Shown piece by piece: positions 37,579-46,640 of a stretch of 64,000 nucleotides of DNA (position 1 is the stretch's first letter; the number at the start of each line of letters is the position of its first letter). A program made the translations under genes and the position numbers. This stretch comes from Sulfuracidifex tepidarius (GTDB lineage: Archaea; Thermoproteota; Thermoprotei_A; Sulfolobales; Sulfolobaceae): contig NZ_AP018929.1 in the NCBI RefSeq assembly GCF_008326425.1, forward strand, positions 1,998,875 through 2,062,874. The letters are read 5' to 3'. The notes beneath the pieces were generated by a model, which was not told where the DNA came from, searched no databases, and saw only the letters and a list, made by a program, of their open reading frames with translations.

Positions 37579-37944
37579 AAAGTAATTATTTTATTAAGTG
37601 CGATCTTTTTATATATAATGAGATTTTATTATAAATTTATTACTATTATATAACACCATTTGAGATAAGTTCAGATAGCTTAGTCTACTAGCCTGTTGTA
37701 AAATTCTTCTATTTTATCTTATGATTTTAAATGATTTCTAAAATATGTGTGAGCTAATTTAAAACTATGTCAACACACCTGATATGTATTTTCATAAATT
37801 CTTAAAATATTCTTATATGATGTAAGTAAGATTTATATAGAATTACTTATTAAAAACAGTATTAAAGAAACTTTATAGATTAACTTATTAGAATAGATTA
37901 ACTATTTTATTAGTCTAGACTTAAAGATTAAGTAAATACATAAC
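37579..37944. other. Gene-free, very AT-rich spacer
   Basis: About 370 nt of low GC with no open frame of note; it ends in the promoter of the GT2 gene. Confidence 0.45.
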
Positions 37945-37960
37945 TTTTAAATATAAAAAT
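37945..37960 (+). promoter_or_regulatory. TATA box of GT2 gene
   Basis: TTTTAAATATAAAAAT is about 30 nt before the ATG at 37984, fitting a leaderless mRNA. Confidence 0.6.
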
Positions 37961-37983
37961 AGCCTAGTTAGTTCGATAAGTTA

Positions 37984-39243
37984 ATGATATTTGAGATCCT
38001 GGAGTTAATTTATATGATATTAACTGGTACTTTCCTCTATTGGCCTATCCATTTCCTGATATTTCTCGTTGCAGCAGTATTAATAAGACGTTTTCTAGCC
38101 AGAAAATACAAGCCTTACACTGAAGGTTTAAAGAGATCTGACGTAAAGGTAACGGTAGTCATACCAGAGTACAACGAGGAACTTGATATACTTGAGAGGT
38201 GCGTGAAGAGCGCGGTAGAGAACAATCCAGACGAGATAATAATTGTTTCTGACGATAACAGAAAGGAGGTTGAGGACATAGGGAAGAAATACGGTGCTAA
38301 GACGTTAAACATACTGTCTCTTGGATCGAAGGTGAGGCTGGGGAAAAGGGCATCACTAGCTTTAGCGTGGCTCGTGGCTAAGGGGGACATAATAGTACAA
38401 CTTGACAGCGACACGATCATGAAGCCCAACACGATAGAGGAGATAATAAAACCCTTTGCTGATCCCAAGGTTGCTGGAGTACAAGGACATCCCACCTTGT
38501 TTAAAACAGGGGAGAGAATACCTTACCTTTGGGGACAGTTAATAGAGGTCTCTAGGGATGTAGTGTGCAGAATGTTGAACGGTCAGCTAATAGTTATTGA
38601 TGGTAAGATAGCAGCCTATCGGAGGGACTACCTTTTGAAGTACGTATATCCGTTCCTGACTGATTCATACAGAGGGAGAAAGGTAGTTACTGCAGATGAT
38701 AGATCGCTAACTTACCTTGCAAATTATAACGGATTTAAGACAGTATATCAGTCTACAGCGGAAGCAGAGAGCGCTGCACAGCCCACATTGGTGAAGTTCA
38801 TTTATCAACAACTGAGGTGGGCAAGGAGTGGTTACATGTACCTGATTAAGGACTTCGCCTCAGGTATGTTCTTTAAGGCTACGAAGAGTTATAGGTTTCA
38901 AAGCTTGACTTATTTACTAGCCCCGATTTCTTTCACTTTTGCGTGGATTCAAACGTTGATCGTCAATGTACAAGTAGTTGACATCATAGGACTTTACGTG
39001 AACTCAAAGTTAGGCGTACCGGATACAACTTTGTTTCTTTACTCCCTACTGGTGTTCTTAGCTGGTTTAATCCTGACCGTGAATTTCGGAACGAGGGGAA
39101 TGGGAGTGGACATGAGCAAGGTCGGTAGAATTAAGTTGTTGGACTACATCGCACTTGGTTTGCTAGGTTTGCTGGTGTTTTACCCCATGTTTCTCTATGC
39201 CTTTATTACGCATAGGGACGCTTCAGTTTGGTTGACAAGATAG
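37984..39243 (+). CDS. Membrane-bound processive-type GT2 glycosyltransferase
   Basis: The 419-residue protein has two N-terminal membrane segments, a GT-A domain and three or four C-terminal membrane segments. The GT-A domain contains VTVVIPEYNEE (about 53), the QLDSDT metal site (about 139), TADDRSL (about 238) and QQLRWARSG (about 275). The last is the Q-x-x-R-W motif of cellulose/hyaluronan synthase-like enzymes. It would polymerise or export a polysaccharide. It lies next to a GT-C-like gene, so both may build the cell surface. Confidence 0.83.
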   Translation: MIFEILELIYMILTGTFLYWPIHFLIFLVAAVLIRRFLARKYKPYTEGLKRSDVKVTVVIPEYNEELDILERCVKSAVENNPDEIIIVSDDNRKEVEDIGKKYGAKTLNILSLGSKVRLGKRASLALAWLVAKGDIIVQLDSDTIMKPNTIEEIIKPFADPKVAGVQGHPTLFKTGERIPYLWGQLIEVSRDVVCRMLNGQLIVIDGKIAAYRRDYLLKYVYPFLTDSYRGRKVVTADDRSLTYLANYNGFKTVYQSTAEAESAAQPTLVKFIYQQLRWARSGYMYLIKDFASGMFFKATKSYRFQSLTYLLAPISFTFAWIQTLIVNVQVVDIIGLYVNSKLGVPDTTLFLYSLLVFLAGLILTVNFGTRGMGVDMSKVGRIKLLDYIALGLLGLLVFYPMFLYAFITHRDASVWLTR

Positions 39244-39336
39244 AGAAGATGACAGAATTTTCTAAAAACTAATTTTTTGAACTAAATCTTACTAAAAAAT
39301 AATCCATATAGATTTTATAGTTCTTCAAAAAGAAGA

Positions 39337-39350
39337 TTTTTATATTTAAA
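39337..39350 (+). promoter_or_regulatory. TATA box of zinc-ribbon gene
   Basis: TTTTTATATTTAAA is about 24 nt before ATG 39367, consistent with leaderless transcription. Confidence 0.55.
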
Positions 39351-39366
39351 TCTAGACACTAAAGTT

Positions 39367-39588
39367 ATGACAGAGGAATCCAAACCTAAACTCGTTATGA
39401 GCAATGATGCATCCGAGATATCCTTAGAGAAGTTGGCAAAACTGTATTCTGCTATGCTCAGGCAGGGTTTTGTCGAGTGTCCAAACTGCAGGGAAATAAA
39501 CCCTAAGGAAGCAACATACTGTTCCAACTGTGGTGCAAGGCTCAAACATCCAGAACATTTCTACGTTCTATCCTCATGGCTGATATAA
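39367..39588 (+). CDS. Small zinc-ribbon protein
   Basis: The 73-residue protein has a helical N-terminus and a C-terminal zinc ribbon with CPNC (about 38-41) and CSNC (about 53-56) as the metal ligands. Small archaeal zinc ribbons of this type act as adaptors or nucleic-acid-binding factors; no specific role can be read. The promoter is strong and close. Confidence 0.72.
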   Translation: MTEESKPKLVMSNDASEISLEKLAKLYSAMLRQGFVECPNCREINPKEATYCSNCGARLKHPEHFYVLSSWLI

Positions 39589-39645
39589 ATAGTAACTAAC
39601 CCAGAATTCCTTAGAGGCGTAATATATGCAGAGAGAGACACTAAG

Positions 39646-39894
39646 GTGAATAAAATAGCCGTGGATTACCTCATCGAGAAAGAGGGAGAATACATATTAT
39701 TGTTTAGTTACGGTTCCTCTGCGTTCAAGAGTCTCCTCGCAGATGCACCAGAGGATGAATTGAAGAATATCAACGGGAAACCCGTGCGCATAATCATTCT
39801 AGTTGCTGAGGAAGCTGAAGAGAAGGTAAGGTTAATGTTTAGAGACTGGAAAAATGTAGAAATTAAGTCTCAGAAGTTCCTTGTCCTAAAGTAG
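39646..39894 (+). CDS. Hypothetical 82-residue protein
   Basis: This small soluble alpha/beta protein (VRIIILVAEEAEEKVRLMF in its second half) starts at GTG behind the purines AAGG. It has no recognisable motif. It precedes a surface protein gene by 12 nt and may be coupled with it. Coding style looks real, but support is moderate. Confidence 0.5.
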   Translation: MNKIAVDYLIEKEGEYILLFSYGSSAFKSLLADAPEDELKNINGKPVRIIILVAEEAEEKVRLMFRDWKNVEIKSQKFLVLK

Positions 39895-39906
39895 GGGTAG
39901 TGGAAT

Positions 39907-41562
39907 TTGCGAAAGAGTTTGTCCTTATTATTCATTTTCCTTTTATCAGCTTTACTATTGCCCTTATTTAACGCTGGAGCTTCCGTTACTCATACCTCAT
40001 CTACTCCAATAATTCAAATTTCAAAGGTATCCTGGTATTCACCTCCTTTCAATAAGACAGCTGCAATCCTCCTTTCAATTATATATGCTGAGAACATCAG
40101 GGCTTACGCGATAAGAGTGGAATTGTCCCTACCTGAAGGTATTTATAACTCTACGGGAGGAAGAGAAGTAATCAGGTGCGTTCCTGTAACCACAACTCAA
40201 GGAAACGTGGAGGTTAACTTCACCTTAAATATAGGAAATGTGACGTCGAAGGTTCTTAACTTCGAGGAGAATCAATCCTGGTTCCTGGATTACAACAACG
40301 TTTCCATGATCTATAACGTCTCAGAGAACTTAACTTTGAGCTACTTGGGAGATCCAGTTCCATTTGTTACGTTCAGGAACCAGTCCTTGATCCTTGAGAA
40401 CTTGGGCACTGCTCCCTTATATAACTTTACAGTTGTCTCTCAAGATATAGATCGTACTATTCACTACTTGGGATCAGGTGAGAATTACTCTATAGAAGTT
40501 CCTCAATCTCTGCCAGAGTATAATGTAATGTTCTCTGTAGATACTCCATATAATCAATTGAAAGAATGGAATGTGTCGTACATTGTACCTTTGAACTTGG
40601 GCGTAAGAGTGACAGCATCACCCGTTAGTTCTGTCTACAGCTTACTCCCTGGTTACAATCTTGTAAGACTGAATGTAACCTCGAGCTCCCCTGCTAATAT
40701 GACGGTGATAATTTCCTCAAGCAATGCGTATGTGACACCCAATTACATACAAGTGAGAGGAAGTTCTGTCATTCCTCTGACTGTTCTAGCTACGGGATCA
40801 ATTTCAATTATTCATGTGAGTGTGAAAACATTAGGACGTCAGGTTTATTCAAGCAATTTCTCATGGATCGTCTCTCAACCTTCACAGTTTGATATTCCAT
40901 TCAAGGTCTACTCTGAAGTCGTAGGAAACGAGGTAGTAACTTCGGTTAGTGGTTCTTTCAAAACTAACGTCAGTTTGTACTACCAAGGCATGCTAGTACA
41001 CGAGGGGGTTCCTCCATACAACGTGTCCATCCCATTTAACGGAAATGGGAACGTAACAGTTACCTATCAGGTTAACGGTTCGGTGTATAGTGTAAGCTTT
41101 CCAATTCACAATCTCCCTAAGGTTGTTTCGTTCCCGTTCCTCAAGGTTATTTCAATAGAGAAACAAGTAGTCACAAGCGACGAGGTTGTACTGTTGGTCG
41201 GGATCTATAATTACGGCAATTCGTCTGCTTATGACGTCGATGTAGTGGGGAATTCTCCGGAACAAAGCTCACCGTCAGCTGTAGAGGTCGAGTCTCAGAT
41301 TCAGCCAAACGAGACCGTCTTCGTTCCAGTATACATATACGGAAACTCATATTTCTATAATATAACGATAAAAATATTCTATAGTTCTCAAGCGAAACCA
41401 CAAGTCATAACTAAAGACGTTATAGTGGACGTTCCGTCAAAGCCAACTCCAGTGGGAGAAGTAATATCAGTGTTGAGTGTAAGTTACCACGGCATACCCA
41501 TACTATTCGTGGTTCCAGTAGCGATCTTCATCGCCATAATATTGTTCCCACGTAAGAAGTAA
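39907..41562 (+). CDS. Membrane-anchored surface glycoprotein, beta-rich
   Basis: The 551-residue protein has a signal peptide (about 1-24), several Ig/CARDB-like beta domains rich in Asn-x-Ser/Thr sites, and a C-terminal membrane helix with a basic end (FPRKK). Start codon TTG follows GGGGTAGTGG. It is a cell-surface protein with no visible catalytic motif. It is probably part of the S-layer or envelope. Confidence 0.7.
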   Translation: MRKSLSLLFIFLLSALLLPLFNAGASVTHTSSTPIIQISKVSWYSPPFNKTAAILLSIIYAENIRAYAIRVELSLPEGIYNSTGGREVIRCVPVTTTQGNVEVNFTLNIGNVTSKVLNFEENQSWFLDYNNVSMIYNVSENLTLSYLGDPVPFVTFRNQSLILENLGTAPLYNFTVVSQDIDRTIHYLGSGENYSIEVPQSLPEYNVMFSVDTPYNQLKEWNVSYIVPLNLGVRVTASPVSSVYSLLPGYNLVRLNVTSSSPANMTVIISSSNAYVTPNYIQVRGSSVIPLTVLATGSISIIHVSVKTLGRQVYSSNFSWIVSQPSQFDIPFKVYSEVVGNEVVTSVSGSFKTNVSLYYQGMLVHEGVPPYNVSIPFNGNGNVTVTYQVNGSVYSVSFPIHNLPKVVSFPFLKVISIEKQVVTSDEVVLLVGIYNYGNSSAYDVDVVGNSPEQSSPSAVEVESQIQPNETVFVPVYIYGNSYFYNITIKIFYSSQAKPQVITKDVIVDVPSKPTPVGEVISVLSVSYHGIPILFVVPVAIFIAIILFPRKK

Positions 41563-41750
41563 AGGGTTTTGCCCGTACAACACATGTCAATATACGTAGG
41601 CATGGGAGGGCGATAGTTTTTCTTGAGACTACCTACCTCATTTAAGATTTTATACTATTTTTATATTATATTTATTTATCAAGACTAAATAAATATTTCT
41701 TTAGTTCCATTTGATTAACTTTATTACTTACTTTCAACTATTGACTATTA

Positions 41751-42149
41751 ATGAGCGATATAGTGTTCGGTGGCATAGTGGGAGCTATAATCACGTTTTT
41801 GATAGCTTGGATAGTAGACTCGATACCGGTATGGATCGCCGCTAAGTTCTTCTCTGACGAAGACAGCTTTCCTAGAGCTATGGTAGCGACGTTGGGAGGG
41901 ATAATTGTCTTTGCAATAGTCTTTGCAATATTTACTATAGGCCTAGCGGTCTTCATAGGTCCTCTAGCTTCGCTTGTGGGTGTAGTCATAGCTTTCATTG
42001 CCCTGCTGTTAGTGTTCAAGGCAGTATTCGATGTGGGGTGGCTAGGTGCTCTTGGTATAGCCATAATGTCAGTAATTATATTTCTGATAATAGCTTTTAT
42101 TCTGTCAATAATAGGAATAGGGATACCCAATCTGATACATCACGTATAA
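41751..42149 (+). CDS. Small membrane protein, four helices
   Basis: The 132-residue product is almost entirely hydrophobic, with about four segments. It lacks conserved charged motifs. The antisense frame at 41738-42130 is a shadow. Function unknown. Confidence 0.55.
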   Translation: MSDIVFGGIVGAIITFLIAWIVDSIPVWIAAKFFSDEDSFPRAMVATLGGIIVFAIVFAIFTIGLAVFIGPLASLVGVVIAFIALLLVFKAVFDVGWLGALGIAIMSVIIFLIIAFILSIIGIGIPNLIHHV

Positions 42150-42229
42150 AGCAAGGAAGTTAAGGACTAGAAAAACTAAATCACTTTTTAAAAATACATT
42201 TTTCTTTCCTTCTTTCTTTTAAAACCTAC

Positions 42230-42592
42230 TTAAAAAACTAAGATTGACTTGGACTCGGCACTCTTGAAGGCGAACTCTGAGACACCGCTCACCTTGACCT
42301 TAGGTATTAGGTCTTTTTCCTGTATTCCCTTGACTCTCATCCCGAACTCGCAGGCTGCCAACTCCACGCTGTCCTCACCTAGTTCCATTAAATTGTCAAC
42401 GTAGTAAGAGAGGGGCTTGGCGTTGTTCAGTAGTACTTTCTCGTTTTCTCTACTAACTCCCTTGAGAGCATCCATCGTGAAGAACATGTACACTTCACTT
42501 CCGCCTGACACGTAACCTATAGCAGTGATTATTCCCATGTATAGCTTCTCGGGATCTCCTGACACCATGAAGAATGAAAACTTTTCACCCAT
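42230..42592 (-). CDS. DsrE-family sulfur relay protein
   Basis: The 120-residue protein has the DsrE fold pattern (FSFFMVSGDPEKLYMGI, SEVYMFFTMDALKGV) and a single Cys in ELAACEFGM (about residue 83), the usual persulfide-carrying position. It is the last gene of the TusA-YeeE-membrane protein operon and overlaps the preceding gene by 8 nt. It is inferred to take sulfane sulfur from TusA or the membrane protein. Confidence 0.8.
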   Translation of the reverse strand: MGEKFSFFMVSGDPEKLYMGIITAIGYVSGGSEVYMFFTMDALKGVSRENEKVLLNNAKPLSYYVDNLMELGEDSVELAACEFGMRVKGIQEKDLIPKVKVSGVSEFAFKSAESKSILVF

Positions 42593-43052
42593 TTGTTCTC
42601 ACCTTTACATATTTCACTAAAGCATACCAAAACCACATGAGGCACGCGATTACGACTCCGTAACCGATCAGCCTCAAATCCACGGGTGCTATCCCGCGGA
42701 AGAGATAGAAAAACGTGTCTAATTCCACCGCTATGACCACGGGGGAGACTACGTCGACACCTCCGAAAGACCACGTACCTCCGTCCAGTCCTTGGACTAT
42801 CTTTACCATGTTGTACCAGAACACTGAGAGGCCTGCGAAGACTAGAAAGTAACATATCCAGAGTGTAGCAGTCAAGTAACCTTCCATCTGAGTGGGAACT
42901 ACGTATACTGCGTAATTCCCGTTAGAGAGAGCAAGCTTGTTAGACCCTACTAGGTACACCTCGCTGAACCTGTACCACCCTACAGCGAACATGGATAGAA
43001 CGAGAGGGGCGAGCAATCTCCTAACGTAAACCGGGTTTATCTTGACAGACAT
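42585..43052 (-). CDS. Membrane protein of the YeeE operon
   Basis: The 155-residue protein has four hydrophobic segments (about 12-28, 58-80, 99-117, 127-148). It has no Cys likely to carry sulfur apart from one or two in membrane segments. It lies 3 nt downstream of YeeE and overlaps DsrE, so it is part of the same unit. I do not recognise a family; it may be a transporter subunit. Confidence 0.6.
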   Translation of the reverse strand: MSVKINPVYVRRLLAPLVLSMFAVGWYRFSEVYLVGSNKLALSNGNYAVYVVPTQMEGYLTATLWICYFLVFAGLSVFWYNMVKIVQGLDGGTWSFGGVDVVSPVVIAVELDTFFYLFRGIAPVDLRLIGYGVVIACLMWFWYALVKYVKVRTNG

Positions 43053-43055
43053 TTC

Positions 43056-44303
43056 TCATAACCTCTCCTGAACTTTCACGGCTAAGTATACTCCTCCTAA
43101 CATTCCGAAGATGAATATGATCCCGTCGTAGCCTATCTGGGCGAAGTTGGTCCACATTAATCCCACGTTGCAACCTAACGCCATCCTCACTCCTATTCCC
43201 ACAAGTATTCCCCCGATGAAGCCTATTGCAAGTCTCTTCTTCTCCCTCGGAATCCTTATCTTGAAGTCGCCGCTTAAGTAAGAAGAGAAGAAAGCCCCTA
43301 CGCAGAGCATAACTACCATCAGGGTACTCGTGTCCACTATGGGTAGAGAATCATTGAACCAAGGAGTGGTAAGGAAGAGGTGTTGTCCGAAAATGAATAA
43401 GATGTACTCGAAGAACCTTCCTCCGTCAGAGGATGTAATCACCAAGTAGTTGAAAGTGTACCCAGCCCCTATGATGAAGACCAGGAGCATATCTAGAGCT
43501 AGGATCACCGTGGTTAAGTTAGTCCCATATGGTTTCTTGAGCAGTAAAAGGTCCTTTGCTTCCTTCTTCAAGTCCATCCTCTTTATCGATTCAGGGGAAG
43601 GGATTGCGGACTTCCCGAACGCTTTGAACTTGGGAGATGACGCCATCATTCCCTTACTTACGTTGCCCATGGACATAGCGTTCCATTTCTTCTTGGTTCT
43701 AGCCTGCAGGTATATCCCAAGACCGATTAAGGGAACAGAGTAGAACACTGTTGTGACCAAAACTCCAGCGTCAGAGACGTCATGAAAGATCAGGTACGGA
43801 AGGTACTCTACGTAACCTCCAGAGGTAGTTGAGAGTATGCCCTTCTCCATAGTGTAAAGCTGGAAGGGCCATATCCCCACTGCGAATATGTAAGTCCCTA
43901 TCATCATTCCGAAGAGCTCTATCCAGTTCTGAACGTATCCTGAGGCCGCTCTGTATAACATGGAGAGATTACATCCGCCTGCTAGGGCAGCACCGAAGCC
44001 GAAAATTATTGACCCTACTAAGATGTACCACCCTCCGAAGTAATTGAAGTAATACTGATCGCTAGCAGGTATTACTCCCAGTCCCACCAGGAGGCCGGCT
44101 CCCAGAGCCGAAAGCCCAAAGAGGAGGAGAAGTGCTCCGAACCTCTCGTAACTCCTCACGGTGAACACAGAGGTCATCGCGTTAACGAAACAGTAGTTTC
44201 CCCTCTGTGCTGACCAACCTAAAATGAAGCCTGAAAGAGCGAAGACACCAAAAACAATGGGCCAGCCGTAAGAAAAAACCGGCTGTAGCACCATAGGTGG
44301 CAA
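43056..44303 (-). CDS. YeeE/YedE-family sulfur transporter
   Basis: The 415-residue protein has about ten membrane segments and the two Cys-containing core repeats typical of YeeE (TsuA) thiosulfate transporters, around ALAGGCNLSMLYRAASG (about residue 105) and MALGCNVGLMWTNFAQIG (about 377). These Cys residues handle thiosulfate or sulfane sulfur in characterised family members. It follows a TusA gene and precedes a DsrE gene, the usual partners. It probably imports thiosulfate or a related sulfur compound. Confidence 0.88.
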   Translation of the reverse strand: MPPMVLQPVFSYGWPIVFGVFALSGFILGWSAQRGNYCFVNAMTSVFTVRSYERFGALLLLFGLSALGAGLLVGLGVIPASDQYYFNYFGGWYILVGSIIFGFGAALAGGCNLSMLYRAASGYVQNWIELFGMMIGTYIFAVGIWPFQLYTMEKGILSTTSGGYVEYLPYLIFHDVSDAGVLVTTVFYSVPLIGLGIYLQARTKKKWNAMSMGNVSKGMMASSPKFKAFGKSAIPSPESIKRMDLKKEAKDLLLLKKPYGTNLTTVILALDMLLVFIIGAGYTFNYLVITSSDGGRFFEYILFIFGQHLFLTTPWFNDSLPIVDTSTLMVVMLCVGAFFSSYLSGDFKIRIPREKKRLAIGFIGGILVGIGVRMALGCNVGLMWTNFAQIGYDGIIFIFGMLGGVYLAVKVQERL

Positions 44304-44305
44304 AC

Positions 44306-44557
44306 TTAACTCACCTTTTGAATCCTAAACCTGTAGACTTCACCATCTTTTATGATAGTAAAGGGGTAGCCGTTTGATTTAGCTAGAGACGGAAGGGTTA
44401 CGTCTACAGCAGGTTGATGATCAGTTAGGACTTCCAGTATCTGTCCTTGCTTCATCTTCTTCAACTTCTTCCCAGCTGTCATCTCGGGAATTGGACATGA
44501 CTCTCCTCTTACATCTACTACCTCGTCCGGTTTCCTGGTTTTGAGGTCTTCACTCAT
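44306..44557 (-). CDS. tusA: TusA-family sulfur carrier
   Basis: The 83-residue protein has the TusA signature [13 protein letters not shown], with the sulfur-carrying Cys in C-P-x-P (about residue 21). It passes persulfide to other proteins. It is the first gene of the operon with YeeE. ATG 44557 is preferred; GTG 44569, in frame, would match a leaderless start from the TATA-like motif near 44597 and is the alternative. Confidence 0.88.
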   Translation of the reverse strand: MSEDLKTRKPDEVVDVRGESCPIPEMTAGKKLKKMKQGQILEVLTDHQPAVDVTLPSLAKSNGYPFTIIKDGEVYRFRIQKVS

Positions 44558-44845
44558 TTTTATTTGCACCTAAACTAAACAACTTTAATTAAGTTATTTA
44601 AGTATTAAGTCTTTTTAAATTCTTTGTTAAGCTTTTCTCATCAAAAGTAAACACTCAAGTAAGGAATGAGGTCAAGGAAGGACAGAAAGAGAAAAAATGA
44701 AAAGCATGCTATGTTCACGGTTTTCATCGGATTGATATCAGTATTTAAAGAACTATATAGAGGAATTTTTGGAATTAAAGTGTTCAAAAGAGGAGAAATA
44801 GAGCTAACGTTTTGTTTTCTCGTGCTGTTACAGAAAAAGGGGGTT

Positions 44846-44895
44846 AAGGGGGCGGAAAGCCTCGCCTCTCTGAGGCGGGGATGGATAGCCCCCTT
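44846..44895 (+). repeat. Nested GC-rich hairpin, IS605-end-like
   Basis: An outer stem AAGGGGGC/GCCCCCTT encloses an inner 9-bp stem CCTCGCCTC/GAGGCGGGG with a TCT loop. The inner stem and its GAAAG lead-in match the end hairpins at 45150, 53345 and 55800. It may be an IS200/IS605 end or act as a terminator. Confidence 0.5.
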
Positions 44896-45023
44896 TGTTT
44901 AAATACTTCTTTGTGAAATATCTTTCAGTGATGCTAATGACGCTCCTCCCCAGCTTGACCGAGGGCTTAGGACTGTGGGAGGAGCAATTAATATCTCTCC
45001 TTTCCTTTAAGGGACTAGAGCTC

Positions 45024-45167
45024 GGCGATGAAAGTCCCCTCTTTTCAAGTGGGGGGCTCTCTGGCTACCCCGACTGCCCACCAAATGAGAGATGTAATCC
45101 CGAATAGATGGTGGGAACGATGAGCCACTCTGGAAGGGGACCCTCGCCGTGGCGGGGAGGAAGTCAG
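45024..45167 (+). mobile_element. Solitary 3' end of an IS605-type TnpB element (copy A)
   Basis: One frame reads GGSLATPTAHQMRDVIPNR, which parallels GSLTLSTAPQMRDVNSNR in the copy at 55736-55825, and matches the C-terminal tail of archaeal TnpB (OrfB). It is followed by the hairpin CCTCGCCGTGGCGGGG and GAGGAAGTCAG, the right end of these elements. The TnpB body (RuvC domain, zinc finger) is absent. In TnpB systems this end encodes the omega RNA, and the flanking bases act as its guide. Confidence 0.6.
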
Positions 45168-45293
45168 TTAGAGAAACGAATCCGTCGTTTTTTCACTTGA
45201 TTTTTGAACACTACCAACTTAAGAAATACAGAGCCTTCCATTTTCAAGTTCATGAAAATAGACTCAGCTAGGACAAGGCCGCCCGAGAAGGAT

Positions 45294-45539
45294 TTAAGGT
45301 AGACCTCTAGGTCTAGCCTTAGGTAGCTCTATTACGTATCTCCTCAAGTCTCCCTCATCGCTGTAGACCAGGTCGATCCCGAACTTCTTTATCACCATGA
45401 CCACGTCTTGTTCTTGCGAAGACCCTCTCTCTACGACGACTTCCAAGACGTCATTGTCCTTCATTTTCTTTACTTTAGAATAAACTATTAGCTGGGGAAC
45501 CGAACAGCAAAGCCCTACTAAGTTGACTTCGCTCCTCAA
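45294..45539 (-). CDS. Degenerate TusA-like protein
   Basis: The 81-residue protein aligns with TusA: VNLVGLCCSVPQLIVYSKVK has Cys at the carrier position, but the usual C-P-x-P reads C-S-V-P with an extra Cys before it. It overlaps the 311-residue TusA-domain gene by 4 nt. It may take sulfur in a dedicated relay with that protein. Confidence 0.65.
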   Translation of the reverse strand: MRSEVNLVGLCCSVPQLIVYSKVKKMKDNDVLEVVVERGSSQEQDVVMVIKKFGIDLVYSDEGDLRRYVIELPKARPRGLP

Positions 45540-46471
45540 CTCTCAGACCTCATGTAAAACACGTGGATTATCCCGACGCTCCCAGTTACCATATTTATTG
45601 CGTCTTCGTCAAACAGCTTGGTATCTCCGTAGTCGAGCCTTGCAGCTACCATCTTCTTGTCCTTAACTACCGCAGTCAACAACCATCCCCTGCCTTCGGG
45701 AGAAGCCACTATCATAGCATCTCCTTCAACTTCAAGGAGAGTCGGAGAGAAAGTCTCCACTCTTTTCTCCTCGACTACCTTATCGTAATGCAAGTAAAGT
45801 TTCCCTATGGCCATCTCATCCCTTATTACGTCCCTTACCTCATAGAAGCTCAGCGGTGTTTCGTTTCTCCCGCACATGAACGTGAACGTGGCGTAATCAC
45901 CGTTATCCTCTATCTCGTACCTGCAATTGAAACTCCTAGCTACCTCAGGGAGGGTGTACCTGATTGCGGGAGGGTTATCGACCAGTACCTCTATGACCTC
46001 AAAAGGTTTGGCTGAAAGTATGGCCTTCTTCGTCTCTATTTCAGGAACGGGACAAGTAACCCCCCTCAAGTCCAACCTCTTAGCCTTAGTCGGGTTAAAT
46101 ATGGATTTCCCCTTGTTATTTTCCTTCCTCACTATGCTGACGTTGTTTAGAAAAGACGAGTATTTCTCCAAGTTCCTCGCTATCCTCCATTCCATCGGTT
46201 TGAACAAGACAGAAGAGATCGAGGCACACTCCACCTTAACCTCCGCCTCCTCACTCAAGTCAATTATCACCATGAACTTCCCGTTCTCCTCTGTGATCCT
46301 CACCTGATTTCCCTTCACTGAGGCGAAGACGTTCATTTCTACGTTCATCCACCTTACCTTCCCTGAATACCCGTAGTCCATCTTCTTCAGGTCCTTCAAC
46401 CCGTATACCATGGCGCTCTTCTTCAGGTCCTTGAACACGTCTATATGCTTAGGGTTAAGTGTAGCCTTCAC
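45536..46471 (-). CDS. Multidomain protein with a central TusA domain
   Basis: The 311-residue protein has an unrecognised N-terminal domain (about 1-125), a canonical TusA domain in the middle (about 130-200, LDLRGVTCPVPEIETKKAIL with the C-P-x-P motif) and an unrecognised C-terminal alpha/beta domain (about 205-311). TusA normally stands alone or fuses to rhodanese or DsrE domains, so this arrangement is unusual. It is divergent from the Cys-rich/DsrE/DoxD gene run and coupled to a TusA-like gene. I infer a sulfur relay or sensing role. Confidence 0.7.
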   Translation of the reverse strand: MKATLNPKHIDVFKDLKKSAMVYGLKDLKKMDYGYSGKVRWMNVEMNVFASVKGNQVRITEENGKFMVIIDLSEEAEVKVECASISSVLFKPMEWRIARNLEKYSSFLNNVSIVRKENNKGKSIFNPTKAKRLDLRGVTCPVPEIETKKAILSAKPFEVIEVLVDNPPAIRYTLPEVARSFNCRYEIEDNGDYATFTFMCGRNETPLSFYEVRDVIRDEMAIGKLYLHYDKVVEEKRVETFSPTLLEVEGDAMIVASPEGRGWLLTAVVKDKKMVAARLDYGDTKLFDEDAINMVTGSVGIIHVFYMRSES

Positions 46472-46640
46472 ACTTCATCAAGAAGAGTAGTATCTTCCCT
46501 ACCTTTAAAAATTTATCATAATTATCGATATTTTATAATAATAGACGATTCTATTAACTATTATTTTTATTTTATCTATAAAATTATAGTATGATGATTT
46601 TCAAAAGAAGGTTTATTAAGTTTTGAGAATAAAACCACAT

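Larger units (their letters stand above)
44558..45293. other. Spacer with IS605-type debris
   Basis: About 735 nt without an intact gene. It holds a nested hairpin (44846-44895) and a TnpB 3' end with an omega-RNA-like hairpin (45024-45167), listed separately. Frames at 44666-44902 and 44895-45107 are not convincing. Confidence 0.5.

Noticed and set aside
41738-42130. 130-residue minus-strand frame
   Set aside because: It is antisense to the small membrane protein, with composition typical of a shadow.
44666-45107. Two short frames in the TusA spacer
   Set aside because: They run through IS605 hairpins and TnpB tail in the wrong frame.
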